Assembly (NCBI GenBank): GCA_047600765.1
Contig: JASGKF010000001.1
Coordinates: forward strand, 434,001-498,000
Source of the DNA: Viridibacterium sp047600765
Lineage (GTDB): Bacteria; Pseudomonadota; Gammaproteobacteria; Burkholderiales; Rhodocyclaceae
DNA: 64,000 bases
Direction: 5' to 3'
This document shows, one piece after another, positions 20,584 through 30,075 of the stretch. The notes beneath the pieces were generated by a model. It was not told the origin of the DNA, made no database searches, and saw nothing but the letters and a program-made list of their open reading frames with translations. The translations under genes and the position numbers were made by a program. Positions within the stretch are counted from its first letter, which is position 1. Each line of letters starts with the position of its first letter.

Positions 20584-21204
20584 TTACCCTGATTTCCGCA
20601 AGCCCAGCAGATAAACCTCCGCCGAACGGTCCCGCGAGGCCTCCGGCTTGCGCGACAGCACGCTGCCAAACATCTGTTGCATGGATTTGCGGTACTCCAT
20701 GAATCCCGCACCCTGGAACAGCTTGATCAGCATATTGCCGCCCGGCCGCAGGTGGTTGGCCGCGAAATCCAGCGCCAGCTCTGCCAAGTGCATCATGCGG
20801 CCGTCGTCACTGACGGACACCCCCGAGATATTGGGGGCCATGTCGGATAAAACAAGGTCCACCGCCCGACCGTCCAGCAATCGCTCGAATTCGGCCAGCA
20901 CCGCGTCCTCGCGGAAGTCTCCCTGCAGGAAGCTCACGCCGGGCACCGGATCCATGGGCAGGATGTCCAACGCCAGCAACAAGCCCCCCGGCTGGATGCG
21001 CTTCACCGCCACCTGGCACCAGGAACCAGGCGCCGCGCCGAGGTCGACCACCACCATGCCCGGCTTGAGCAGGTGGTCCTTGTCATCGATCTCCATCAGC
21101 TTGTAGGCCGCGCGGGCACGATAGCCCTCCGCCTTGGCCTTATGCACCCAGGGATCGTTGAGATGTTCCTTCATCCAGCCTTTGCTGGTCTTGCTGGGCT
21201 TCAT
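20584..21204 (-). CDS. rlmE: 23S rRNA 2'-O-ribose U2552 methyltransferase
   Basis: A 206-residue RlmE (RrmJ/FtsJ) protein. It has the SAM-binding segment VVVDLGAAPGSWCQVA, the DLVLSDMAPNISGV motif and LIKLFQGAGF, which supply the K-D-K-E methyl-transfer tetrad with an early AYKL lysine. It modifies U2552 in the 23S A loop during 50S maturation. The rlmE-ftsH pair on one strand and yhbY divergent 137 bp upstream is a classic arrangement. Confidence 0.96.
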   Translation of the reverse strand: MKPSKTSKGWMKEHLNDPWVHKAKAEGYRARAAYKLMEIDDKDHLLKPGMVVVDLGAAPGSWCQVAVKRIQPGGLLLALDILPMDPVPGVSFLQGDFREDAVLAEFERLLDGRAVDLVLSDMAPNISGVSVSDDGRMMHLAELALDFAANHLRPGGNMLIKLFQGAGFMEYRKSMQQMFGSVLSRKPEASRDRSAEVYLLGLRKSG

Positions 21205-21341
21205 AACTTAAAATGCCGCTTCAATCTGCTCCCCGGCCTGCATTGCCAGGCCAGAAATCCCTCCGGGGAGCCGGGAAAGTCCTCTGGATGTTCTCGAAGA
21301 CACGCAACTACGTGTCGCTTTCCTGATCACGAAAGATATCA

Positions 21342-21785
21342 ATGACTGCACTGACCCAAGCCCAGCGCCGCGACCTGCGCGCCCGCGCCCATCACCTTGA
21401 CCCCGTTGTGAGCATTGCCGGTAACGGCCTCACCGAAAGCGTGCTCAAGGAGATCGACGTCGCCCTGAAGGCTCATGAACTCATCAAGATACGCGTCTAC
21501 GGCGACGACCGCGAGGCACGTATCGCTTACCTGCAAGCCATCTGCAAGGATCTGGGCTGCGAGCCGGTGCAAAGCATCGGCAAGCTGCTGGTCGTCTTCC
21601 GCGCCAACCCCAAGCTGGCCGCACCGAAGGCCGCCGCTGCCCCGGCCGGCAAATCCGCTGCAACGCCCCGCACGCCGTCCCGCGCGACCACCAAGGCCCC
21701 GCCCCGCGCCAAGCTGCGCGGCGTGTCGGAACGCGTCCGCAAAGCCCCGCTGGGCAGCTCCCGCCCCAAGAAAAGCGCCCGCTGA
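21342..21785 (+). CDS. yhbY: YhbY/CRM-domain RNA-binding protein
   Basis: 147 residues. A CRS1/YhbY (CRM) domain spans about 5-95, with the family-specific GNGLTESVLKEIDVAL and HELIKIRV segments, including the GxxG-like loop used for RNA binding. It is followed by a Lys/Arg/Pro/Ala-rich basic tail of about 50 residues, longer than in E. coli YhbY (97 residues). YhbY associates with pre-50S particles. It is divergent from rlmE, so the two ribosome-biogenesis genes may share the 137-bp promoter region. Confidence 0.93.
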   Translation: MTALTQAQRRDLRARAHHLDPVVSIAGNGLTESVLKEIDVALKAHELIKIRVYGDDREARIAYLQAICKDLGCEPVQSIGKLLVVFRANPKLAAPKAAAAPAGKSAATPRTPSRATTKAPPRAKLRGVSERVRKAPLGSSRPKKSAR

Positions 21786-21811
21786 CGCCCGGGCCCGGTT
21801 TGCCACCGGGC

Positions 21812-22264
21812 TCAACGTTTGAACAGCTGGGTGACCAGAACGAGGCCCATAGCCGCCTCGATCAGGTAGATCACGCTCGACACGCCATGCCAGGCCAGGA
21901 AACGGCTGCGGAAAGCGCTGGCCAGCACCTCGTGCGGAAAGGCGTCAGCGCGCAGCTGGCTGAGGATGGGCGTGATGCCGAAATGGCCAGCCACCGTGAA
22001 CAGCAGCATCAGGAAGAGCAACCAGAACACCAGCGTCTTCATGACCCCTGCCCCGGTCTGACGGAACAGGTAGATCAGGGCATAGACGCCGGCCATCATG
22101 CCCAGCCAGGCCACAGCTGCGAACAGCTGCCCCGCCAGACTGCCGGCCAGCATCTTGTCCGCCAGCTGCTTCTGCAGCAGGGCAGCGGCAAAACCGAAGG
22201 CCCACAGGCTGCCGACCCACAGCGTGATGAGGATCGTGAAGAGGTAGCTGCCGAGTTGGCTCAT
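21812..22264 (-). CDS. DUF4149 membrane protein
   Basis: 150 residues with four hydrophobic helices (about 6-28, 45-68, 78-100, 125-147), matching the DUF4149/TMEM205-like family. It sits between greA and yhbY, the conserved betaproteobacterial position. Function is unknown. The gap to the yhbY stop is 26 bp and holds a short GCCCGG/CCGGGC hairpin without a T run. Confidence 0.75.
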   Translation of the reverse strand: MSQLGSYLFTILITLWVGSLWAFGFAAALLQKQLADKMLAGSLAGQLFAAVAWLGMMAGVYALIYLFRQTGAGVMKTLVFWLLFLMLLFTVAGHFGITPILSQLRADAFPHEVLASAFRSRFLAWHGVSSVIYLIEAAMGLVLVTQLFKR

Positions 22265-22288
22265 GCAAGCTGACGTCAGGTGAGTCGT

Positions 22289-22765
22289 CTAGATGTACTT
22301 GACGTCGAGGATCTCGTATTCGCGCACGCCACCCGGGGCCTGTACCTCGGCCACATCACCGGCGAACTTGCCGATCAGCGCACGCGCAATCGGCGACGAC
22401 ACGGAGATCTTGCCGGCTTTGAGATTAGCCTCGTCTTCGCCCACGATCTGGTAGGTCACGTTATCGCCCGAACCCAGGTCTTCCAGGTCCAGCGTGGCGC
22501 CAAAGACCACACGCCCATCGGCATCCAGCAACTGGGGGTCGATGATCTGCGCGGATGACAGCTTGCCTTCGACTTCCTTGATGCGCCCTTCGATGAAGCC
22601 CTGGCGTTCCTTGGCCGCATCGTATTCGGCGTTTTCCGACAGGTCGCCGTGCGAACGCGCTTCGGCGATCGCTTCGATGACGCGCGGACGCTCCACGGTC
22701 TTCAGTTGATGCAGTTCGGCGCGCAGCTGTTCGGCGCCCTTGACGGTCAGCGGTACCTTGTTCAT
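22289..22765 (-). CDS. greA: Transcription elongation factor GreA
   Basis: 158 residues, exact family length. The N-terminal coiled coil carries the GreA tip (GDLSENAEYDAAKE) whose acidic residues stimulate RNA cleavage in backtracked polymerase. The C-terminal FKBP-like domain contains SPIARALIGKFAGD. It lies 19 bp after carB on the same strand. Confidence 0.97.
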   Translation of the reverse strand: MNKVPLTVKGAEQLRAELHQLKTVERPRVIEAIAEARSHGDLSENAEYDAAKERQGFIEGRIKEVEGKLSSAQIIDPQLLDADGRVVFGATLDLEDLGSGDNVTYQIVGEDEANLKAGKISVSSPIARALIGKFAGDVAEVQAPGGVREYEILDVKYI

Positions 22766-22784
22766 GTCAGTCCGATCTGTTCAA

Positions 22785-25700
22785 TCAGGCGTTCGCCAGT
22801 TCGGCGTGCAGTTGTTGTACCGAGTAAACCTCGAGGCCAGACAGGTGGCGCATGCCCATGCAGGCTGCGCGCGCACCTTCAATGGTCGTGAACACCGGCA
22901 CCTTGGCGGCCAGCGCGCTGGTGCGGATCGAACGCGAGTCGATGATGGCCTGACGCTTCTCTTCCACGGTGTTGATGACCAGCACGATCTCGTTGTTCTT
23001 GATCATGTCGACGATGTGCGGACGACCTTCCATGACCTTGTTCACCGGCGTCACGGCGGTCAGACCTGCTTCGTGCAGATGGCTTGCCGTGCCCTTGGTG
23101 GCAACAACCTTGAAACCCAGATCCAGCAGCTCGCGCGCGACTTCGACCGACTTCGGACGATCTGACTGCTTGACGCTGATGAAGGCCGTGCCAGACGAAG
23201 GCAGGCGCGTACCGGCAGCCAGCTGGCTCTTCACGAAGGCTTCGGCAAAGCTGCGGCCAACGCCCATGACTTCACCCGTTCGACTTCATTTCCGGCCCGA
23301 GGATGGTATCCACGCCCGGGAACTTGTTGAACGGGAAGACGGCTTCCTTGACCGAGTAGTACGGCGGCACGACTTCACCCGTGACGCCTTGCGAAGCGAG
23401 GCTCTGACCAGCCATGCAACGTGCGGCGATCTTGGCCAGCGGTAGCGAGCAAGCCTTGGACACGAAGGGCACGGTGCGCGAAGCACGCGGGTTCACTTCC
23501 AGCACATAGACAGTCTCACCCTGAATCGCGAACTGCACGTTCATCAGGCCCACCACGTTGAGGGCCTTGGCCATCAGCTCGGTCTGGCGACGCAGCTCGT
23601 CCTGCAATTCTGCAGACAGCGTGTAAGGCGGCAGCGAGCAAGCTGAGTCGCCCGAGTGCACGCCAGCCTGTTCGATGTGCTGCATGATGCCGCCGATGAT
23701 GACCTGCTTGCCGTCGGACAGCGCATCGACGTCGACTTCGGTCGCATCGTTGAGGAAGCGGTCGAGCAGTACGGGCGAATCATTCGACACCTTGATGGCA
23801 TCACGCATGTAGCGCTCGAGATCCTTCTGTTCGTGCACGATTTCCATCGCGCGGCCGCCCAGCACATAGCTCGGACGCACCACCAGCGGGTAGCCGATTT
23901 CGCCAGCCAGACGGATCGCGTCCGACTCGGTACGCGCCGTGCGGTTGGGCGGCTGCTTGAGGCCCAGATCGTTGATGAGCTTCTGGAAACGCTCGCGGTC
24001 TTCCGCAGCGTCGATCATGTCCGGCGAGGTGCCGATGATGGGCACGCCGTTGGCTTCAAGGTCGCGCGCCAGCTTGAGCGGCGTCTGGCCGCCGAACTGC
24101 ACGATCACGCCGACCGGCTTCTCGATAGCGACGATCTCCAGCACGTCTTCCAGCGTCAGCGGCTCGAAGTACAGGCGGTCCGAGGTGTCGTAGTCGGTTG
24201 AACACGGTCTCGGGGTTGCAGTTGACCATGATGGTCTCGTAACCGTCTTCGCGCAGGGCCAGTGCGGCATGCACGCAGCAGTAGTCGAACTCGATACCCT
24301 GACCGATACGGTTCGGGCCACCGCCCAACACCATGATCTTCTTCTTGTCAGTCGGCTGCGCCTCGCACTCTTCCTCGTAGGTCGAATACATGTAGGCCGT
24401 GCTCGACGCGAACTCGGCCGCGCAAGTATCCACACGCTTGTAGACCGGGCGCACGCCCAGTGCCTGGCGGCGCGCGCGCAGGGTCGATTCGTCGGTCTTC
24501 AGCAGCTTGGCGAGACGACGATCGGAGAAGCCCTTGCGCTTGAGACGACGCAGTTCAGCCGCGTCGATCGAACCCAGCGAGCGGTCATCCAGCTCCATCT
24601 CGTGATCGACGATGTCCTTGATCTGCGCGAGGAACCACGGATCGATCTTGGTCAGGTTGTGCACTTCTTCGAGCGTCATGCCGCTCTCGAAAGCATCGCC
24701 GACGTACCAGATGCGCTCGGGGCCGGGCTCGCCCAGCTCCTTCTCGATTTCTTCGCGGTCGTTGGTCTTCTTGTTGAGACCGTCGACGCCCACTTCCAGG
24801 CCACGCATGGCCTTCTGGAAGGACTCCTGGAAAGTGCGGCCCATGGCCATCACTTCGCCCACCGACTTCATCTGCGTCGTCAGGCGGTTGTTGGCCGTCG
24901 GGAATTTCTCGAAGGCGAAACGCGGCACCTTGGTGACGATGTAGTCGATCGAAGGCTCGAACGAGGCCGGCGTTGCGCCGCCGGTGATGTCGTTCTTGAG
25001 CTCGTCGAGCGTGAAGCCGACCGCCAGCTTGGCGGCGATCTTGGCAATCGGGAAACCCGTGGCTTTCGAGGCCAGCGCCGACGAACGCGACACGCGCGGG
25101 TTCATCTCGATGACGATCAGGCGACCATCCTTGGGATTGACGGCGAACTGCACGTTCGAGCCGCCGGTATCCACACCGATCTCGCGCAGCACCGCCACCG
25201 AGGCGTTACGCATGATCTGGTATTCCTTGTCGGTCAGCGTCTGTGCCGGGGCAATGGTGATCGAGTCACCCGTATGCACGCCCATCGGGTCGAGGTTCTC
25301 GATGGAGCAGACGATGATGCAGTTGTCGTTGCGGTCACGCACGACCTCCATCTCGAACTCTTTCCAGCCGAGCAGCGACTCTTCGATCAGCAGTTCGTTG
25401 GTCGGCGAGAGGTCGAGACCACGCGTGCAGATCTCGACAAATTCTTCGATGTTGTAAGCGATGCCGCCACCGCTGCCGCCCATGGTGAACGAGGGACGGA
25501 TGATGGCCGGGAAGCCCATCTTGGTCTGCACAGCCATCGCCTCTTCCATGCTGTGGGCGATGCCCGAGCGCGCGGATTCGAGACCGATCTTGGTCATCGC
25601 GTCCTTGAATTTGAGGCGGTCCTCGGCCTTGTCGATGGCTTCCGGCGTGGCGCCGATCAGTTCAACCTTGTACTTGTCGAGCACGCCATTGCGCCACAGA

Positions 25701-26002
25701 TCCAGCGCACAGTTCAGCGCGGTCTGACCACCCATGGTCGGCAGCACGGCGTCGGGACGCTCCTTCTCGATGATGCGTTCGACGACCTGCCAAGTGATGG
25801 GCTCGATGTAGGTCACGTCGGCCATGTTCGGGTCGGTCATGATCGTGGCCGGATTGCTGTTGACCAGAATGACCTTGTAACCCTCGTCGCGCAGGGCCTT
25901 GCAGGCCTGGGCGCCGGAGTAATCGAACTCACAGGCCTGGCCGATGATGATGGGGCCGGCGCCGATGATGAGGATGGATTGGATGTCAGTCCGCTTTGGC
26001 AT
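22785..26002 (-). CDS. carB: Carbamoyl-phosphate synthase large subunit (two frameshifts as sequenced)
   Basis: CarB makes carbamoyl phosphate for arginine and pyrimidine synthesis. The start MPKRTDIQSILIIGAGP follows AGGTG. The first ATP-grasp half and oligomerisation domain read through to MVNCNPETV. There an extra base (about 24201) turns GTCAAC into GTTCAAC. The second half continues in a new frame to GPEMKS, where another extra base (about 23279) turns GTCGAC into GTCGAAC. The allosteric MGS-like domain finishes in a third frame at 22785. Removing both bases gives about 1071 residues (E. coli 1073). All motifs are otherwise intact, so both are probably sequence errors. Confidence 0.95.
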
Positions 26003-26065
26003 ATCTACACCTGGTGCATTGCTGTTGGAACGCAACCCGCTGGCTGCGCCCGGAATACTGGATTC

Positions 26066-27220
26066 TTACTTGGCCGCAGCCATCAGCTGGATGAAGCGGT
26101 CGAACAGGTAGGCCACGTCATGCGGACCGGGACTCGCTTCAGGGTGACCCTGGAAGCACAGCGCCGGACGATCCGTCCAGACCAGACCCTGCAGGCTGCC
26201 GTCGAACAGCGAGACATGGCTGGTGCGCACGTTGGCCGGCAGCGTGGCCGCATCAACGGCGAAACCGTGGTTCTGGCTGGTGATCAGCACGCGGCCCGTA
26301 TCGAGATCCTTGACCGGGTGGTTGGCACCGTGGTGGCCGAACTTCATCTTGAGCGTCTTCGCGCCAGCGGCGAGACCCATGATCTGGTGGCCGAGGCAGA
26401 TACCGAAAGTCGGCAGCTTGCGTGCGAGGAACTCCTTCGCAGCAGCGATGGCGTAGTCACAGGGTTCCGGATCGCCGGGGCCATTCGACAGGAACACGCC
26501 ATCCGGGTTGAGCGCCAGCACGTCCGCCGCACTGGTCTGCGCCGGCACGACGGTCAGCTTGCAACCGCGCTCGGCGAGCATGTGCAGGATGTTCTGCTTG
26601 ACGCCGAAGTCGTAGGCCACGACGTGATACTTCGCTGCGGCCTGCTCGACGAAACCCTTACCCAGCTGCCACTCGCCCGAAGTCCATGGATAGGACTTGT
26701 CGGTAGTGACGACCTTCGCGAGGTCCATGCCTGCCAAGCCCGGGAAGCCGCGCGCGGCAGCAATCGCTGCGTCGGCATCAAGCTCTTCAGCGGTCGCAGC
26801 CGTCACCAGGCAACCGGCCTGCGCACCTTTTTCACGCAGGATGCGCGTGAGCTTGCGCGTGTCGATACCAGCGATACCGACGGCGCCTTCGGCCTTCATG
26901 TACGAATCGAGATCCTGCTCGGCGCGGAAGTTCGACACACGCAGCGGCAGGTCACGGATGATCAGGCCAGCGGCGTAGACCTTGCCAGCTTCGCTGTCTT
27001 CCTTGTTCACGCCCACGTTGCCGATGTGGGGATGCGTCAGGGTCACGATCTGGCGCGTATAGGAGGGATCGGTAAGGATTTCCTGGTAGCCGGTGATGGC
27101 GGTGTTGAACACCACCTCGCCGACGGTCTTGCCGACGATACCGAACCCTTGGCCATGGAACACGGTTCCATCGGCGAGGGCTAGCAGGGCGTGCAGGCGT
27201 GCAGGCGCTTGAAGGGACAC
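26066..27220 (-). CDS. carA: Carbamoyl-phosphate synthase small subunit
   Basis: 384 residues. The N-terminal CPSase small domain (GTVFHGQGFG, TGYQEILTDPSY) is followed by a class I glutamine amidotransferase with nucleophile Cys275 in GICLGHQ and the catalytic His/Glu in GHPEASPGPHD. It supplies ammonia to CarB. The start is GTG with AGGAG seven bases upstream. It is followed by carB after 63 bp. The leader upstream has a promoter and a terminator-like hairpin. Confidence 0.97.
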   Translation of the reverse strand: MSLQAPARLHALLALADGTVFHGQGFGIVGKTVGEVVFNTAITGYQEILTDPSYTRQIVTLTHPHIGNVGVNKEDSEAGKVYAAGLIIRDLPLRVSNFRAEQDLDSYMKAEGAVGIAGIDTRKLTRILREKGAQAGCLVTAATAEELDADAAIAAARGFPGLAGMDLAKVVTTDKSYPWTSGEWQLGKGFVEQAAAKYHVVAYDFGVKQNILHMLAERGCKLTVVPAQTSAADVLALNPDGVFLSNGPGDPEPCDYAIAAAKEFLARKLPTFGICLGHQIMGLAAGAKTLKMKFGHHGANHPVKDLDTGRVLITSQNHGFAVDAATLPANVRTSHVSLFDGSLQGLVWTDRPALCFQGHPEASPGPHDVAYLFDRFIQLMAAAK

Positions 27221-27300
27221 TGAAAACTCCTGAATGGCAACGCGGGGAAGCGCAGCGGCGGCGGTCCTGCACCGTCAGCCCCCGGGGGAGCGTATGACGT

Positions 27301-27343
27301 AAAAAACGGGACGGTCCCCGATCAGTTTCCTGGGCCCATCCCG
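27301..27343 (-). promoter_or_regulatory. Terminator-like hairpin in the carAB leader (putative attenuator)
   Basis: On the minus strand CGGGATGG (27343-27336) pairs with CCGTCCCG (27314-27307), one G-U wobble, 21-nt loop, followed directly by six T. It lies between the best carA promoter (27373-27401) and the carA start 81 bp on. Transcripts must therefore pass it to reach carAB. It could instead terminate read-through from the hybrid kinase gene upstream. Confidence 0.6.
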
Positions 27344-27372
27344 CTATTGCGCTGCTGCAGCAAATTTCCGGA

Positions 27373-27401
27373 ATCGTAACATTTTGGCCGTATTTCGGCA
27401 A
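27373..27401 (-). promoter_or_regulatory. Putative sigma-70 promoter of carAB
   Basis: On the minus strand TTGCCG (27401-27396) is followed after 17 bases by TACGAT (27378-27373). Spacing is ideal and the -10 keeps the key T, A and T. The start point would lie about 20 bases before the leader hairpin. Confidence 0.55.
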
Positions 27402-27468
27402 TGCCGAAGGCGGCCCAAAGCACCGGGATGCCCCCGAAAATGCCGCTCAATGGCCCGGCGCGGGCCTG

Positions 27469-30036
27469 TCAGCCGCTCAGCTCTGGCCGGTGTTGTGTCC
27501 GCAGGAAATCAGCCAACCGGTTGAGTTCGGCCAGCAACGGCGAGGCCAGGGCCACGGCCGTGGAGGTGTCGCCACTGCGGCCTGCCATCTCGACCTTGAG
27601 TGCCGCTTCGGCTGCCGGAACGGCGCCAAACACGCCAACCGAAGATTTGACCGAGTGCGCTACGGCGCCAAGCGCCTTGGCGTCAGCCTTCTGCAGCGCG
27701 ACCTGCAGCTTCTGGCAGGTATTGCCCACATCGCTGAGGAAGACACCGATCAGGGCCTGCACGGCACCTTCGTCGCCTTCGAGCAGGCTGCGCGTCTGGT
27801 CAAGGTCGGCCAGCGGGCTGCCGCCCATGCCCTGCCCCAGGAACTCCTCGGGGGTTGCATCGCCTTCGGCGTCCGTACTGATGTCGCGGGCACTGACCCG
27901 CTCGATGGCCGCAAACAGTTCGGCCGGCTGGATAGGTTTTGACACGTAATCATCCATGCCTGCATCCAGGCAACGTTCGCGGTCACCGGCCATGACGTGG
28001 GCCGTCATGGCGATGATGGGTACAGACTCCCAGCGTCCCGACATCGCCCAGCTACGCCGTGCCTCCCGCGCACGGATGGCCTTGGTGGCATCCAGTCCGC
28101 CGAGGATTGGCATCTGCACGTCCATGAGGATGATGTCAAAACGCTGCTTCTCGAACCATTCTATGGCTTCCTGACCATCACCTGCGACAGTCACGCGGAA
28201 ACCGGCACGCTCCAGGATCTTGGTCGCCACCGTCTGGTTCACCGGATTGTCCTCGACCAGCAGGACGTCGCGGCGGCGTACCGGAGCCCCCGCCTCGGCC
28301 AGTGCGTCATCGACGCGGAACTCGTCCAGCGCCATGTCAGGCTCCACGTTGGTGACCAGCGCAAGTCGGATCGCATCCAGCAATTCAGTCGGCGCCAACG
28401 GTTTGACCACGTGTGCGCGAACGCCCAGCTGGCGGCAGCGCGCGGCGTCATTACGCTGCGAATCGGTGGTCAGCATCATGATGATGCGGTCGCACGGCGC
28501 GCCTTCGGCGTGATAACGCGAAGGCAGCTCGAAACCACCGGGCTCGGGCATGCGGGCATCGACGAGCATCAGATCGAAGGCCTCGCCGGATTTCTGCGCC
28601 ACCTTGAGTGCCATGCTGGCTTCCTCGCCGCTGGCCGCGATGGCAGCCGCCATGCCCCAACGCCGCAGGGTTTCGGCAATCTCGCGTGCAGCCGTCGCGT
28701 TGTCGTCGACAACCAGCACGCGCAAGCCAGCAAGTCGCTTCTCGACACGCTCGGCCGCCGCTTCATCGCGCACCACTTCGACTTCGGCTGTGAAGTGGAA
28801 GCAACTGCCCTTGCCCAGCTCGCTCTCCAGCCACAAACGGCCCCGCATCAGCTCAACCAGACGACGGCAGATGGCCAGCCCGAGGCCGGTGCCACCGTAG
28901 CGGCGGGTGGTGGAAGTATCGGCCTGCGAGAACACGCCGAAGACTTCTTCCTGCTTGTCCGCTGCGATACCGATGCCCGTGTCACGCACGGAAATCTGGA
29001 TCGTTGCCGTACGCCCACGATGCGACACCTGGCGCACCGACACCTCGACTTCGCCCTTCTCGGTGAACTTGATGGCGTTGCCCAGCAGGTTGATGATCAC
29101 CTGCCGCAACCGGTTGGGGTCGCCGCGCAGCACCTGCGGCGTACCGGGCTGCATGCCGTACACCAGCTCCAGCCCCTTCTGGTGGCCACGCAGGGCCATC
29201 GACTTGTAGGCATCGGCGAGCAAGGCCGGCAGCGAGAACTCGATGTTTTCGAGCTCCAGGCGCCCCGCCTCGATCTTCGAGAAATCGAGGATGTCGTTGA
29301 TGATGGACAGCAGCGATTCGGCCGACGATTTCACCGTCTGCAGGTAACCGCGCTGCTCGGGATCCAGCTGGGTATCGAGCGCCAGCTCGGTCATGCCGAT
29401 GATGCCGTTCATTGGCGTGCGGATTTCGTGGCTCATATTGGCGAGGAAGTCGCCTTTGGCACGGCTTGCCGATTCGGCAATTTCCTTGGCACGCAGCAAC
29501 TCGGCTTCGAAACGCTTGCGCTCGGACACATTGCGATGCACGCCGACCACACGCAATGGCGCCCCCACCGCATCGCGCTCGATCACACGACCGTAACTCG
29601 CCACCCAGTGCCAGTTGTCGTCCGCAAAGCGCAGCCGGTACTCTGCCTCGAAGCCCGGCGCACCGCCTGACAGATGCTTCTCCATGCGCGCCATGGCGCC
29701 GGCGAAGTCATCCGGGTGAATGCGTTCCTGCCAGGCCGCAATTCCCCTGCCTCGGTCCGCTTCGGTGAAACCGACGTCCTGCCGCCACTGCGGGCTGAGG
29801 TAGCCACCGTTGGTGACGACGTCCCATTCCCACAAGCCGTCGTGGGCGCTATCTAGCGCCAGCTCGATACGTGTCTTTTCGCCCAGTTCCGCTTCCAGCA
29901 GGGCCTTCAGGCGCCACGCCAGCTCATCGGGCGAATCGCCGCTGCCCTCGAAATACCCGGAACGCCCTGCACGCGCCGCGAGGATTTCCAGCTCGCGGCG
30001 CAACTCGGATTGAGACAAGGTAGGCGGCACGGTCAT
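27469..30036 (-). CDS. Hybrid sensor histidine kinase (PAS-HisKA-HATPase-REC-REC-Hpt)
   Basis: 855 residues with no clear membrane helix, so probably a cytosolic sensor. A PAS/PAC-like domain (about 55-175) precedes the dimerisation helix with His203 (FLANMSHEIRTPMNG). The ATPase has GTGLGLAI near 382. Receiver 1 has phospho-acceptor Asp493 (LMLVDARMPE), receiver 2 has Asp639 (IILMDVQMP), and a C-terminal Hpt carries His794 (AVAHSVKSS). This is a complete phosphorelay of the BarA/ArcB type, but no separate response regulator lies beside it. Its signal and target are unknown. carA lies 249 bp downstream and argD 39 bp upstream, same strand. Confidence 0.93.
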   Translation of the reverse strand: MTVPPTLSQSELRRELEILAARAGRSGYFEGSGDSPDELAWRLKALLEAELGEKTRIELALDSAHDGLWEWDVVTNGGYLSPQWRQDVGFTEADRGRGIAAWQERIHPDDFAGAMARMEKHLSGGAPGFEAEYRLRFADDNWHWVASYGRVIERDAVGAPLRVVGVHRNVSERKRFEAELLRAKEIAESASRAKGDFLANMSHEIRTPMNGIIGMTELALDTQLDPEQRGYLQTVKSSAESLLSIINDILDFSKIEAGRLELENIEFSLPALLADAYKSMALRGHQKGLELVYGMQPGTPQVLRGDPNRLRQVIINLLGNAIKFTEKGEVEVSVRQVSHRGRTATIQISVRDTGIGIAADKQEEVFGVFSQADTSTTRRYGGTGLGLAICRRLVELMRGRLWLESELGKGSCFHFTAEVEVVRDEAAAERVEKRLAGLRVLVVDDNATAAREIAETLRRWGMAAAIAASGEEASMALKVAQKSGEAFDLMLVDARMPEPGGFELPSRYHAEGAPCDRIIMMLTTDSQRNDAARCRQLGVRAHVVKPLAPTELLDAIRLALVTNVEPDMALDEFRVDDALAEAGAPVRRRDVLLVEDNPVNQTVATKILERAGFRVTVAGDGQEAIEWFEKQRFDIILMDVQMPILGGLDATKAIRAREARRSWAMSGRWESVPIIAMTAHVMAGDRERCLDAGMDDYVSKPIQPAELFAAIERVSARDISTDAEGDATPEEFLGQGMGGSPLADLDQTRSLLEGDEGAVQALIGVFLSDVGNTCQKLQVALQKADAKALGAVAHSVKSSVGVFGAVPAAEAALKVEMAGRSGDTSTAVALASPLLAELNRLADFLRTQHRPELSG

Positions 30037-30075
30037 CGTTTCAGGCGGGCATCCGTGGCAATTGAAGGAAAGTGA

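Noticed and set aside
24269..27184. A 971-codon open frame on the plus strand opposite carAB
   Set aside because: It is antisense to two intact conserved enzymes, has no recognisable domain and an Arg/His/Leu-rich composition typical of mirror frames in G+C-rich DNA.
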